A stretch of 64,000 nucleotides of DNA from Magnetaquiglobus sp039908105 (GCA_039908105.1 JAMOBI010000027.1:1-64000), one strand, 5' to 3'. Counted from the first letter of the stretch, positions 16,900 to 25,554 are shown. The notes: a model not told the origin generated them from the letters alone. Numbers and translations: made by a program.

Positions 16900-17244
16900 A
16901 TGATTCAAACTCGCTTGCTGTCCACCAAGGAAGTGGCGGCTCTACTGGGTGTCTCTACCCGACACGTCTACGAAATGGTGTACGGTCAAGGGCTCCCCAT
17001 GGTCCGGATCGGGAAACGTCGAATGTCGTTCCTGGAATCCGATGTGGAAGGATGGTTGTTAAAACGTAAGTATTTGAGTTATAATGAAAAATATGCAATG
17101 GGACCGGTGGCGAGAAAGGAGGATAGACCATGCCATATCGGCGCAAGGATTCGGACGTCTGGTGGATCTCGTTCACAGACGCAGATGGCCTACGAGTTAG
17201 GTGCTCGGCTGGGACTTCCAGTAAGCGCGTTGCGGAAGCCCTAG
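16900..17244 (+). CDS. Excisionase-like HTH protein (element 2)
   Basis: 114 residues; the HTH region LLSTKEVAALLGVSTRHVYE ... GLPMVRIGKRRMSFLESDVEGWL is the counterpart of the element 1 protein. It overlaps the integrase start by 115 nt, exactly as in element 1. It probably sets the direction of recombination. The overlap region encodes two different protein segments in two frames. Confidence 0.75.
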   Translation: MIQTRLLSTKEVAALLGVSTRHVYEMVYGQGLPMVRIGKRRMSFLESDVEGWLLKRKYLSYNEKYAMGPVARKEDRPCHIGARIRTSGGSRSQTQMAYELGARLGLPVSALRKP

Positions 17245-18182
17245 AGGCCAAATGGAAGCTGGATGTTTTCCAGCAAAAACAATGGAACAAAGAGCCTGAA
17301 CGGACTTTTGATGAGGTGATGCTCACTTATCTGAAGGCGACCTCGGAGACCAAAAGAAGTGCCTGGATTGATAAAATCCACGCAAAGCACCTGTACGAGG
17401 TTTTCATGGGGAGGGAGATGTCAACCTTCGGGGCCAAGGATATCAGGGTGTACATCGAGCATCGACAGGAGGATGGGGTGAAACCAGCCACGATCAATCG
17501 TGAACTGACCCTGCTCTCCTCGGCCATCAACTTTGCTCGCCGTGAGTTGGAGTGGGAGATCCCCAATCCAGTCCCAGGGAGGAAGCTCCGTGAACCGGAG
17601 GGGCGCATTCGATGGATCACACGGGAGGAGGCACAGAAATTGATCAAGGCGGCGGAAATGGAAACCCAATCACCCCATCTGGCGGACTTCATTCACTTGG
17701 CGCTCAATACCGGATGTCGCCGGGGTGAACTGCTTGGCTTGGAGTGGGGGCGGGTGGATTTCCAGGCCAAGCTGATCTATCTGGAGGCTCAACACACCAA
17801 AAGCCAGAAGAGGCGTTCCGTGCCACTGAACCAGGCGGCCTTCAAGGCGCTCACCCACAGGCAAGAGTTCCGGGCAACGCACTGCCCGGATTCTCCCTGG
17901 GTGTTCGCCCATCCAAATGGTCAGAGGCTCCTGTCGATCCGAACCGGCTTTGAAACCGCCTGTCGGCGAGCGGGATTGGAGGATTTTCACGTCCACGATT
18001 TACGGCACACATGCTCGGCCTGGTTGGTGACAGCAGGAGTCCCCTTGCCGGAGGTCCGTGACCTGCTTGGTCACAGTACCGTAAGGATGACCGAAAGATA
18101 TGCCCACCTGGCCCCCGAGAACATCCGGGCGGCAGTGGCGGTCTTGGATCGTGGTCACGCTTCGGTCACGTTGGCTGGCTGA
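17130..18182 (+). CDS. Tyrosine recombinase/integrase (element 2)
   Basis: 350 residues with complete catalytic residues (NTGCRRGELLGLEW, HDLRHTCSAWL, LLGHSTVRMTERYAHL). Nearly identical to the integrase at 3184-4236 over the core and catalytic domains but diverged in the first 45 residues and in the linked excisionase, so the two modules are mosaic. It ends 61 bp before the second tRNA-Val 3'-end copy, consistent with shared site specificity. Confidence 0.95.
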   Translation: MPYRRKDSDVWWISFTDADGLRVRCSAGTSSKRVAEALEAKWKLDVFQQKQWNKEPERTFDEVMLTYLKATSETKRSAWIDKIHAKHLYEVFMGREMSTFGAKDIRVYIEHRQEDGVKPATINRELTLLSSAINFARRELEWEIPNPVPGRKLREPEGRIRWITREEAQKLIKAAEMETQSPHLADFIHLALNTGCRRGELLGLEWGRVDFQAKLIYLEAQHTKSQKRRSVPLNQAAFKALTHRQEFRATHCPDSPWVFAHPNGQRLLSIRTGFETACRRAGLEDFHVHDLRHTCSAWLVTAGVPLPEVRDLLGHSTVRMTERYAHLAPENIRAAVAVLDRGHASVTLAG

Positions 18183-18189
18183 AAACCAA

Positions 18190-18225
18190 ACGGGCGGTTG
18201 ACTGGAAACCCCGTCAACCGCCCGT
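18190..18225 (+). terminator. Perfect inverted repeat after integrase 2
   Basis: ACGGGCGGTTGAC (18190-18202) and GTCAACCGCCCGT (18213-18225), identical to the structure at 4244-4279. Terminator or protein-binding site. Confidence 0.6.
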
Positions 18226-18243
18226 CGTATAAGGCTTTTCAAT

Positions 18244-18290
18244 TGGTGGGCAGTATAGGATTTGAACCTATGACCCCTACCGTGTCAAGG
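18244..18290 (-). repeat. att repeat: 47-bp copy of the tRNA-Val 3' part
   Basis: Identical to 28738-28784; identity breaks after GTGTCAAGG, where CAAGTG replaces TAGTGC. It marks the junction of elements 2 and 3. Confidence 0.9.
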
Positions 18291-18408
18291 CAAGTGTTTA
18301 TCTTTTCTTGTCTTTTCTGATGTTGCATGATGTCATATAAAATCAACGATATAATCGCTTGACGTTTCCGGCTGTTTCCGCTAATTTCTCTCCAATTGAT
18401 TGCTATTT

Positions 18409-18454
18409 GATTGCTGGAAATTCCGCCAGCAATCACGACTGCCCCGATTGCTGG
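18409..18454. promoter_or_regulatory. Alternating 9-bp repeats upstream of integrase 3
   Basis: GATTGCTGG (18409-18417), CCAGCAATC (18426-18434) and GATTGCTGG (18446-18454) are perfect alternating inverted copies ending 17 bp before the integrase start. This is a likely operator or arm-site cluster controlling or binding the integrase. Confidence 0.5.
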
Positions 18455-18470
18455 TTGGAGTGAAGAAAAC

Positions 18471-19774
18471 ATGCAAGGCAAAATCACCAAGCGGTTTGTG
18501 GACTCCTTGAGCGCTGCCCAGACCGATGCGCTGCTTTGGGACACCGAAACCAAAGGATTTGGACTGAAAATCACCCCGGCTGGCAAACGCATCTACGTTC
18601 TTCAATACCGGTTCAATGGACGCTTGCGGCGCTACACCATCGGCACGCATGGATCACCCTGGACGCCAGAACAGGCACGCGGCGAGGCTATTCGTCTGTT
18701 GGGATTGGTGAGCAATGGGGATGATCCTGCCGAAACCAAATCGCAAGCCAAGGGGATTCCGATCATGGAGGATCTTTGCGACCACTACATGATAGAGGGC
18801 ACCGCACTCAAGAAGCCATCCACCCTGGCCATTGATCGTGGTCGGATCGAACGGCACATCAAACCGCTGTTGGGCAAAAGGCGGGTGGATCAGATCACCC
18901 GTGCCGATGTGCAAAAGTTCATGACCGCCGTGGCATCCGGGCAGACAGCCACCGATATCAAGACAGGACCACGAGGCCGGGCCATCGTGACCGGAGGACC
19001 GGGGACCGCCACCCGCTGCATCGGGCCATCGTGACCGGAGGACCGGGGACCGCCACCCGCTGCATGGGGCTGTTGGGCGCGATCTTCACCTTTGCCGTGG
19101 AGCGTGGCTTGCGGGAGGATAATCCTGTCCATGGGGTCAAGAAATTCACGGGCCAGAAGCGGGAACGGTTCATGACCGGTGAGGAGTTGACCCGCTTGGG
19201 CGAGGCGTTGCAAGAGGCCGAACAGAACGGAACCAACCCCGTGGCCATCGCCGCGCTGCGTCTGCTGCTCTTGACCGGCATGAGGCGAGGCGAGGTGTTG
19301 ACCCTGCAATGGGCGCATGTGGATATCGAACGCGGCTGCTTGCGGTTGCCCGACTCCAAGACCGGGGCCAAGGTGGTGCATCTGGGAGCGGCGGCGCTGG
19401 AATTGCTCTCCGGCTTGCCGCGCATTCAGGGGAACCCCTTTTGCTTTCCTGGAGCTATCGAGGGGCAACCCCTGGTTGGACTGCCGCGCATCTGGCGCAA
19501 GATCCGCGAGCGGGCGGGATTGGAAGACGTGCGCATCCACGACACCCGCCACGGCTTTGCGTCGGTGGGGGTGATGTCCGGCATGGGGTTGCCGGTGGTT
19601 GGCGCGCTCCTGGGCCACAAGACCCCCAACATGACCGCACGCTATGCCCACTTGGCCGATGACCCGGTGAAGCTGGCCGCTGACCGCATTTCCGGCCAGA
19701 TCGCCGCCGCGCTGAATGGCAACAAGGGCGAGGTGGTGCCGATGGGGTCTTCCAGAAAGGCGAAAACGCATTGA
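18471..19774 (+). pseudogene. P4-type tyrosine integrase split by a 44-bp tandem duplication
   Basis: ATG 18471 begins a DUF4102-like arm domain (ITKRFVDSL ... LWDTETKGFGLKITPAGK ... YRFNGRLRRYTIG) and core-binding domain. At 19022 a tandem 44-bp repeat shifts the frame and the first frame stops at 19034. The second frame (19031-19774) holds the complete catalytic domain (LLTGMRRGEVLTLQW, IHDTRHGFASVG, LLGHKTPNMTARYAHL). Stop and restart overlap as GTGA, so some restart or two-chain production is conceivable. Loss of one repeat would restore the gene. Presumed integrase of element 3. Confidence 0.85.
18978..19065 (+). repeat. Tandem 44-bp duplication inside the integrase
   Basis: Unit 18978-19021 is repeated exactly at 19022-19065, starting CGGGCCATCGTGACC. 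Because 44 is not a multiple of 3 it causes the frameshift. Confidence 0.95.
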
Positions 19775-19775
19775 C

Positions 19776-20051
19776 ATGGACACCCCGCAATGGTTCAGTT
19801 CAAGATTCAAGCGACCGGTCGTGTTGACCAGACACGGGATGGCCCGGATGGCGGAACGCGAGGTGACCATCCAGATGGTTGCCGAACTGATCGAAACCGG
19901 TGACCTGATCCGGAAAAACGAACGCAACCTGTGGATCAGCAAGGCGTTCCCTGACCGTGATGACAATCTGATCTGCGCGGCTGTCGCGCTCGAAGCGGCA
20001 TTGGTGATCAAAACCGTCATGCACAACTGGCAACAGATGGAGACCCCATGA
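19776..20051 (+). CDS. DUF4258 family protein, toxin-like
   Basis: 91 residues starting 1 bp after the integrase stop. It has the DUF4258 pattern LTRHGMARMAEREVTIQMV ... LIRKNERNLWISKA ... LVIKTVMHN, a small RelE/BrnT-like fold often paired with DUF2283 proteins in putative toxin-antitoxin modules. Its ATGA overlap with the next gene supports joint expression. It probably stabilises the element; toxicity is untested here. Confidence 0.7.
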   Translation: MDTPQWFSSRFKRPVVLTRHGMARMAEREVTIQMVAELIETGDLIRKNERNLWISKAFPDRDDNLICAAVALEAALVIKTVMHNWQQMETP

Positions 20052-20257
20052 ACATCGATTATGACGAACAGGACGACATCTTGTTCATTCGTTTCAGTGA
20101 TGCGCCGGTTGAGCGCGATATCTCCTATGGCTGGAATGTCAATGTGGGCATGACCGCCCATGGAATCGGACAGATCACCATCCTGGATGCCAAGGCGGAC
20201 GGTCTGTTGCCCGTCAAGATGCCGAGGGAGATCCTGCAACAGGCAGTCGTCGGATAA
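20048..20257 (+). CDS. DUF2283 family protein, antitoxin-like
   Basis: 69 residues with the DUF2283 signature: NIDYDEQDDILFIRFSDAPV ... GQITILDAK. It overlaps the DUF4258 gene by 4 bp. In such pairs DUF2283 proteins are the presumed antitoxins. Confidence 0.75.
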   Translation: MNIDYDEQDDILFIRFSDAPVERDISYGWNVNVGMTAHGIGQITILDAKADGLLPVKMPREILQQAVVG

Positions 20258-20333
20258 TCGGCGCTGCCGTGAACGGTATTCACATGGGTGGGGTGTTGCC
20301 CATCAAACAACATGCCCGCCAGGGAGGATAATC

Positions 20334-20582
20334 ATGCTGGCCATCGAGATGTCCACGGACATGGAAGAGATGTTCCAATCGGTATCCAGGGAAACGGGGC
20401 GACCCCTGCACGACTTGGTGCATGAGGCCATGGATCGCTTCCTGGAGGAGTGGGAGGCTCTGAAAGACGCGCAAGAAGCGGCCAAGGTGCTGGAAGAGTA
20501 CCGTCGCAATCCTGGCCCTGTCTTTACGCTTGAGGAGGTCATGGAGCGTTATGGCATGACCCAGGACGAGTTGGCCCCATGA
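20334..20582 (+). CDS. RHH/RelB-like antitoxin
   Basis: 82 residues from ATG 20334, with AGGGAGG upstream. The N-terminal LAIEMSTDMEEMFQSVSRETG and helix-rich DLVHEAMDRFLEEWEALKDA fit ribbon-helix-helix antitoxins of RelE-type toxins; the C-terminus (FTLEEVMERYGM) would bind the toxin. It overlaps the next, broken relE-like gene by 4 bp. Confidence 0.7.
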   Translation: MLAIEMSTDMEEMFQSVSRETGRPLHDLVHEAMDRFLEEWEALKDAQEAAKVLEEYRRNPGPVFTLEEVMERYGMTQDELAP

Positions 20583-20834
20583 CGTATACCGTGGATCTGC
20601 GGATGGTCCAAAAGAGCTTGGACCGAATGGAAACCGGGGTGCGACGCCGCATTTTGCAAGCCACGTCTGTGCTCACCACGGATCCGCGCCTCCCCAGGAT
20701 TCCGGAAACTGACTGGAACCCCCAACCTGTGGCGCATCCGAGCAGGGGATTACCGCATCATCTATGACAGCGAGAATGACCGGTTGGTGGTTCTGATCGT
20801 CAAGGTTGGGCATCGGCGCGATGTCTATCGGTGA
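20579..20834 (+). pseudogene. RelE-family toxin, frameshifted
   Basis: It begins MTYTVDLRMVQKSLDRMETG. After the codons for LTTDPR one frameshift (near 20690-20700) moves the reading to KLTGTPNLWRIRAGDYRIIY and then VVLIVKVGHRRDVYR, ending at TGA 20832-20834. In frame it would be a normal RelE/ParE-type toxin of about 85 residues. As read, the toxin is dead while the antitoxin is intact. Confidence 0.8.
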
Positions 20835-20867
20835 TGGCATCGTTCCTCGTGATCAAGGAGAGGGGAT

Positions 20868-21566
20868 ATGTCGGACAAACAAAACCCAGATGATCGTGAA
20901 CTGGATCATTCTGAAAGAATAGAACAACAAGAGGCTTTGCCGTCTTTACAGTCAGACGGATTCTTTGCACAGTATTTTGATAAGTACGTAGAACTTGGTG
21001 AAATTGACGATGATATACTTGATATTAAGAAGATATGTCATCCTAAATACAGAGATCCAATAGCAAGAAGAGAAGGTGTTGCGATTTTAACAAATGAACG
21101 TGTCAAACTATTAAAAGAGCTTGATCTTCTTGAGGCTGCCGAACAGGCTAATGAAGCTACACCTGTTTCCTGTAATATTCAGAACAGTGATTCAGATGCT
21201 CCGCACAACAATTATACTTCGGACAGTGAGTCAGATATAATTGGACCTAAGCAACGTAAAGAAAATGCTGTCCAGAGGAATTATAAATTGCTTGGTATGT
21301 TTTTAGCTCATCTAGTTAAACATGGAAAGCTTGATCCTGCGCAACTCCCTTTTAATTCAGTGGAGTTTATTGATGAATACAACAAAAACAATACACAGAA
21401 GATACTCAATAAAGCTCATATTGGAGGCTACATTTCTCGGGGAAAGCCTACCCTGATTAGTATCTTAGGTTGTTCAGAGATTGAATTTTCGCGTAGTTCG
21501 CATGGAGGTGGTGCGGAAACAATCAAATCGATTTTAGAAAAACATCCATTTAAAATAATCAAATAG
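20868..21566 (+). CDS. Protein of unknown function
   Basis: 232 residues, preceded by AAGGAGAGGGG. Acidic and hydrophilic, with no signal peptide or membrane segment. A Ser/Asp-rich linker (NSDSDAPHNNYTSDSESD) separates an N-terminal half from a C-terminal half with HIGGYISRGKPTLISILG. Base composition is distinctly AT-rich beside its neighbours, suggesting separate acquisition. I do not recognise the family. It lies between TA modules and the replication cluster, a usual place for satellite cargo. Confidence 0.5.
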   Translation: MSDKQNPDDRELDHSERIEQQEALPSLQSDGFFAQYFDKYVELGEIDDDILDIKKICHPKYRDPIARREGVAILTNERVKLLKELDLLEAAEQANEATPVSCNIQNSDSDAPHNNYTSDSESDIIGPKQRKENAVQRNYKLLGMFLAHLVKHGKLDPAQLPFNSVEFIDEYNKNNTQKILNKAHIGGYISRGKPTLISILGCSEIEFSRSSHGGGAETIKSILEKHPFKIIK

Positions 21567-21575
21567 CCTGCTTTT

Positions 21576-21628
21576 CACAATATCCGCAATATCCAGAACG
21601 CCATATCCACAATAGGCACAATATCCCT
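21576..21628 (+). repeat. Iteron-like AATATCC repeats upstream of the alpA-like gene
   Basis: CACAATATCC, GCAATATCC, GCCATATCC and CACAATATCC occur within 53 bp, followed by a T-run. Candidate sites for the AlpA-like regulator or an origin for the primase/helicase pair. Confidence 0.4.
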
Positions 21629-21732
21629 TTTTTAATCTCGATGAGGTATAAGTTGGTCCAAGCCTAGGCAACTCCAGTCTACCGGAAAGGCCATCCGGCA
21701 GACGCGCCAACTTGGATCAGGATGAATTCGAG

Positions 21733-22035
21733 ATGAAACATTCCGAAGTCAACAAATTGGATGCGAACCCGCCAGTCAATAAGGGTGGGTGTCATCCTAC
21801 GCAACAGGTAGCTCCTCCCTTCCGGCGTGCTCTACGCCAACCCGATGCAGCACCCTTTATCGGGCTTTCAGAATCCACCCTCGAAAAAATGCGGTGTCGC
21901 GGGGATGGTCCGCCCTTCAGTAAGTTAGGGCGAACCGTTGTCTATGATCCCGCCGATCTTGTGGCGTGGATGGAGGTACGAAAGGTGAAATCCACGTCCG
22001 AAGCCGATACCCGACGTGCAGAGGGGTGGAGGTGA
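21733..22035 (+). CDS. AlpA-like HTH regulator
   Basis: About 100 residues from ATG 21733; a TTG start at 21712 is possible. The C-terminal part, FIGLSESTLEKMRCRGDGPP ... FSKLGRTVVYDPADLVAWME, is the MerR/AlpA winged-helix of prophage and satellite regulators. These activate integrase expression or act as excision factors. It heads the gene run to the primase and helicase. Confidence 0.75.
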   Translation: MKHSEVNKLDANPPVNKGGCHPTQQVAPPFRRALRQPDAAPFIGLSESTLEKMRCRGDGPPFSKLGRTVVYDPADLVAWMEVRKVKSTSEADTRRAEGWR

Positions 22036-22039
22036 TGCC

Positions 22040-22231
22040 ATGAATACGCCAATTCCTATCATCCTTGATGATCAGTCAGTTTCGCCGGACGGTTCGACAG
22101 AAAGCGAGCATAGGTTCCACATGTTGACCGGTCTGCTCAATCGCAAGATCGTTCCTGGGGGCCGTCCTGGCGATGCAGAGCGTCTTTTGGATGTCGTCTT
22201 CAGTTCGGACGCACACGAGGCGCAAGGTTAG
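22040..22231 (+). CDS. Small hypothetical protein
   Basis: 63 residues from ATG 22040, with GGAGGTGATG upstream. No recognised domain. It is tightly placed between the alpA-like gene (4 bp gap) and the primase, so it is probably part of the same operon. Confidence 0.45.
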   Translation: MNTPIPIILDDQSVSPDGSTESEHRFHMLTGLLNRKIVPGGRPGDAERLLDVVFSSDAHEAQG

Positions 22232-22241
22232 GAGGCACATC

Positions 22242-22763
22242 ATGAAACACGAAACAAAGCAATGCATCAACTGGCACAAATGGAAGCCTCTCATACTCGA
22301 AAACCTCCCCGAGGAAATGCGCGAGGTGTCGCAGTGGGTGGGTTGGCGATGGGGTAAGGTGCGTTCGCCAAACGGAAAGAGGGGGAAAATTCCCGTCAAC
22401 CCCAACAACGGGATGAACGCCAGCGTTGTGAAGGCAGAGTCTTGGGGAACATTCGATCAGGCGGTTGAGGCGGTAGATCAATTCGGACTGGCCGGCATCG
22501 GGTTCGTTTTCACGAACGAGGATGAGTATTGCGGGATTGATTTGGACAATTGCCGAAACCCTGAGACCGGAGAGATTGACCAATGGGCGAAAGAGATCTG
22601 CGAAAAGTTTACATGCTACACGGAAGTTTCCGCGAGCGAAACGGGCCTCCATATCCTGTGCCGGGCAAAGCTCCCCCGTGGATCTGGAAACAGGAAGGGA
22701 GTGGTAGAGATCTATGATCACGCGCGATTCTTCGTGGTGACGGGCATGGCAATGGAGGTGTAG
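22242..22763 (+). CDS. Primase-polymerase domain protein
   Basis: 173 residues from ATG 22242, with AGGAGG upstream. The sequence LPEEMREVSQWVGWRW, GKIPVNPNNGMNAS, the acidic motif YCGIDLDNC (catalytic DxD) and a C-terminal VVEIYDHARFFVVTG follow the PrimPol domain seen in phage NrS-1-type polymerases and satellite replication proteins. It likely makes primers for element replication. Short on its own, it is followed 2 bp later by the helicase gene, so the two look like a split primase-helicase. Confidence 0.7.
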   Translation: MKHETKQCINWHKWKPLILENLPEEMREVSQWVGWRWGKVRSPNGKRGKIPVNPNNGMNASVVKAESWGTFDQAVEAVDQFGLAGIGFVFTNEDEYCGIDLDNCRNPETGEIDQWAKEICEKFTCYTEVSASETGLHILCRAKLPRGSGNRKGVVEIYDHARFFVVTGMAMEV

Positions 22764-22765
22764 AC

Positions 22766-24256
22766 ATGCGAATGAAAGTAGAGAATCGACAGGAAGAGGT
22801 CAACGCACTGCTACAACAAATCTTTACAGATCAGGGAAAGTCCGATTTTGATTCGGATAGCCAGACCATTCCAGGTCATGTTTTCGACACGGTTGATGAT
22901 TGTTCGGATCAGAAGCTGCTTGATTTGGCGAGGGGTGCAAGGAACGGTGAGAAATTCAAGGCACTGTTTGATCGAGGGGAGTTCGATGAATACCACTCAC
23001 ATTCAGAGGCGCGGATGGGTTTGCTGTGCCTGTTGGCGTTCTGGTGCCGAAAGGATCCTGATCGGATGGACCGGCTTTTCCGCGAATCTGCGCTGTACGT
23101 TCAGAATCCAGAGAAGTGGGACGACAGGCGAGGAGAACAGACGCTTGGCCATTTCGAGATTCTAAAAGCCATCAAACAAACAGATTCGATGTATCAGCCA
23201 AGCGAATCTGGCGGAGGGAGTGGCGGTGGTTATGTTGTCATTAACGCTGACGAACTCTCTGATCTTCCGATACCACGAGACCGGGTGAAAGGTGTTCTGC
23301 CCGAAACCGGAATAGGGGCGATCTATGGTCCCTCGGGATGCGGAAAAACCTTCCTGGTGTTTGATCTGGCGGCTGCCTGCGCCAAAGGTCAGGATTGGTT
23401 CGGACATCGAGTTGTATCCAGTCCGGTTATGGTGGTTGCCTTGGAAGGTGGTTCAGGACTCAGGAATCGAGCCCGAGCCTACAGCATGAAGCATGGGACG
23501 CATGGGGGTGTTCGGTGCATTGTCCATCAACCGTTCAGCCTGACAGATCCCGAGTGCATCCAACGACTGATTCAGACGGTAAAGGGTGCGAATGCCGAGA
23601 ACGGCATTCTGATTATCGACACCTTGAATGCTGCTGCATCCGGGATCGATGAGAACAATTCGCAAGATATGGGTAAAGTTCTGGTTGGCTTGCGCATGAT
23701 TCAATCCGCTGTCGGTGGCCTTGTGCTGATTGTCCACCATGCCGGGAAGAATACCTCAAGCGGGATGCGTGGCCATAGCAGTCTCTTTGCTGCCATGGAT
23801 GTTGTGATGGAGGTGTCCAACTCGGAGGGCAAACGCTCATGGAAGTTGACCAAATCACGGGACCATGAAGGCGGTATAAGCCATCCATTCGAGCTGGAAC
23901 ATGTCGAGATCGGCGTGGATGAAGATGATGATCCGATCTCATCTTGTATCGTGAAGACGGATTGTGCCTCAGCAAGCTTTGCAGATAGGGATGAACCAAA
24001 AAGGCCCAAGCTTTCAGAAAACCAGGAATTTATATTCGTGAAGCTATCAGAAATGCTACAGCAGCAGGAGGGTGGTATTTTATTGAACGATATTATTGAT
24101 GTAACTCATTCTGGCATGAAATGCACCGATCCTTCTCGATCCAAAGAGCGTGCGAAAGATGCGATCAACGCTCTAGTTCACAGGGGGATGTTTAGTCTGA
24201 ACAACGACATGGTTTCTAAAGGAGATGCATTCGATGCGTGGAACAATCCCCGGTAA
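22766..24256 (+). CDS. RepA-like AAA ATPase / replicative helicase
   Basis: 496 residues. Residues about 45-135 resemble the helical domain that follows PrimPol in NrS-1-type proteins (LARGARNGEKFKALFDRG, RMGLLCLLAFWCRKDPDRMD). The RecA-like ATPase then has Walker A GPSGCGKT (about 190) and Walker B GILIIDTLNAA, as in plasmid RepA helicases. It ends in a small winged-helix-like tail. With the primase it forms the replication module of element 3. Confidence 0.8.
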   Translation: MRMKVENRQEEVNALLQQIFTDQGKSDFDSDSQTIPGHVFDTVDDCSDQKLLDLARGARNGEKFKALFDRGEFDEYHSHSEARMGLLCLLAFWCRKDPDRMDRLFRESALYVQNPEKWDDRRGEQTLGHFEILKAIKQTDSMYQPSESGGGSGGGYVVINADELSDLPIPRDRVKGVLPETGIGAIYGPSGCGKTFLVFDLAAACAKGQDWFGHRVVSSPVMVVALEGGSGLRNRARAYSMKHGTHGGVRCIVHQPFSLTDPECIQRLIQTVKGANAENGILIIDTLNAAASGIDENNSQDMGKVLVGLRMIQSAVGGLVLIVHHAGKNTSSGMRGHSSLFAAMDVVMEVSNSEGKRSWKLTKSRDHEGGISHPFELEHVEIGVDEDDDPISSCIVKTDCASASFADRDEPKRPKLSENQEFIFVKLSEMLQQQEGGILLNDIIDVTHSGMKCTDPSRSKERAKDAINALVHRGMFSLNNDMVSKGDAFDAWNNPR

Positions 24257-24305
24257 ATTCCCGGTCCCGGTCGCCGTTTGGTGGCCCGATTCACCATATC
24301 CCGGT

Positions 24306-24370
24306 CCCGTTCCCCGTTTCCCGCTCCCGCCCCCAACTATAGGGTTGGGGGGCGGGAGCGGGGAACGGGG
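24306..24370 (+). terminator. Large GC-rich hairpin after the helicase gene
   Basis: The 5' arm 24306-24337 (CCCGTTCCCCG ... CGCCCCCAAC) pairs almost completely with 24343-24370 (GGTTGGGGGGCGG ... AACGGGG). A T-run follows at about 24385. A strong terminator is likely. Confidence 0.7.
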
Positions 24371-24502
24371 ACGACAGAATGGACTTTTTTTCAACCCCCC
24401 CACTGTGGCTAAAAAGGTGAAGCAATGAGTACGAGCAACAAGAGTATGGTTGAAAATTCAGCAGGAGATCAATAACAGTCAAAAGCGACAAGGAAAAATG
24501 TC

Positions 24503-24841
24503 ATGAGAAAAAAGATCCACCCTCCGCAGTTCTACCACTTCATTGGATTCGATTCTTATCCAAAAAAGGATGGCAGTACGATCCAGATGGAAGTGTATGA
24601 GGCGCTCTGTGCAAGGTGCTCCACACCATTTCAAGCCAAGAGACCTGTTGGATCAGTCTCTCTCAATCTCAATAGGCGCTGCAAGCATTGCACATATCCT
24701 GGAAGAAAGGTGAAAAGAGAAGCAATCCTCGTCATGCCCCCCTCGTATTTTCCTGGCATACGAAGCGTACCAGACCATTGTTCAGTCACTCATGAAAGTA
24801 TGGAACCAGGTGAAGGCGAGCAAGATCCTTCTACCTTTTGA
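24503..24841 (+). CDS. Small zinc-ribbon-like protein
   Basis: 112 residues. A CxxC pair in ALCARCSTPF and a second in RRCKHCTYP, 27 residues later, fit a zinc ribbon. No further function is recognised. Such proteins are frequent in phage and satellite accessory regions. The ATG is 1-2 bp after AATGTC and lacks a strong ribosome site. Confidence 0.5.
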   Translation: MRKKIHPPQFYHFIGFDSYPKKDGSTIQMEVYEALCARCSTPFQAKRPVGSVSLNLNRRCKHCTYPGRKVKREAILVMPPSYFPGIRSVPDHCSVTHESMEPGEGEQDPSTF

Positions 24842-25042
24842 AACATGGGTGGGTAACACTAAACGACAAAACTTTGACGCAATTGGTTATGCGAAAAAGC
24901 CGCATCTAAAGTTCAGCAATCCATCCACCCCCAGGGCGATCACAGGGGTGTCACGGCATGCGAATCGGGATTCGATTGCCTGTCATGCACTCCTGTGATA
25001 TCCTTTACATCATCAACATGCGATCAATACGGACCTAAATCT

Positions 25043-25513
25043 ATGCTGAACCGATCTACAGATATCGAGATCCACCACCGTGGGCAATGGGTCTCCCCCC
25101 AAGCCCGAGATGCCGCCATCCGCACCATCTGCGAGCGCGTGGCAGAAGGGGAGTCCTTGAAGGCGGTTTGCCTCTCCGATCCTCAATTGCCCTCCCCAGG
25201 GCTCGTGTATATGTGGTGCGACCGTTACCCCGAGTACGCCAGCCAGATGCGAGCCGCCCATCTGGCCAAGGGGGACGTATTGGCCGACCGGATCCTTGAA
25301 GTGGCCGAAGATGAATCCCTGGAACCCGCTGCCCGTAGCGTGAGGATCGGGGCTTACAGATGGCTTGCCGGGAAGCTCAACCCGGATCGCTGGGGGGACG
25401 TGCGCAGACTCGATATCACGCAATCGATTTCCACGCTCACGGACCAGGAAATCCAGATCCGGATCGATCAACTCAAGCATCTGGTGTTTAAGCCGCCATC
25501 GGGGGATGAATAG
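25043..25513 (+). CDS. Terminase small-subunit-like protein
   Basis: 156 residues from ATG 25043. The helix-turn-helix-like start (AIRTICERVAEGESLKAVCL ... PSPGLVYMWCDRYPEYASQM) and a helical region with ADRILEVAED and RIGAYRWLAGKLNPDRWGD are typical of Sf6-type small terminase proteins, which select viral DNA for packaging. No large subunit is present in the element. In satellites a private TerS redirects a helper phage's terminase. Confidence 0.65.
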   Translation: MLNRSTDIEIHHRGQWVSPQARDAAIRTICERVAEGESLKAVCLSDPQLPSPGLVYMWCDRYPEYASQMRAAHLAKGDVLADRILEVAEDESLEPAARSVRIGAYRWLAGKLNPDRWGDVRRLDITQSISTLTDQEIQIRIDQLKHLVFKPPSGDE

Positions 25514-25554
25514 CCGCTTATGCTGTGTCGGGCCACCCAATAGCGGCTAAACTC

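Noticed and set aside
18890..20239. Long open frame (449 codons) on the minus strand
   Set aside because: It is fully antisense to the P4 integrase and DUF4258/DUF2283 genes; it is His/Gln/Arg-rich shadow coding with no domain.
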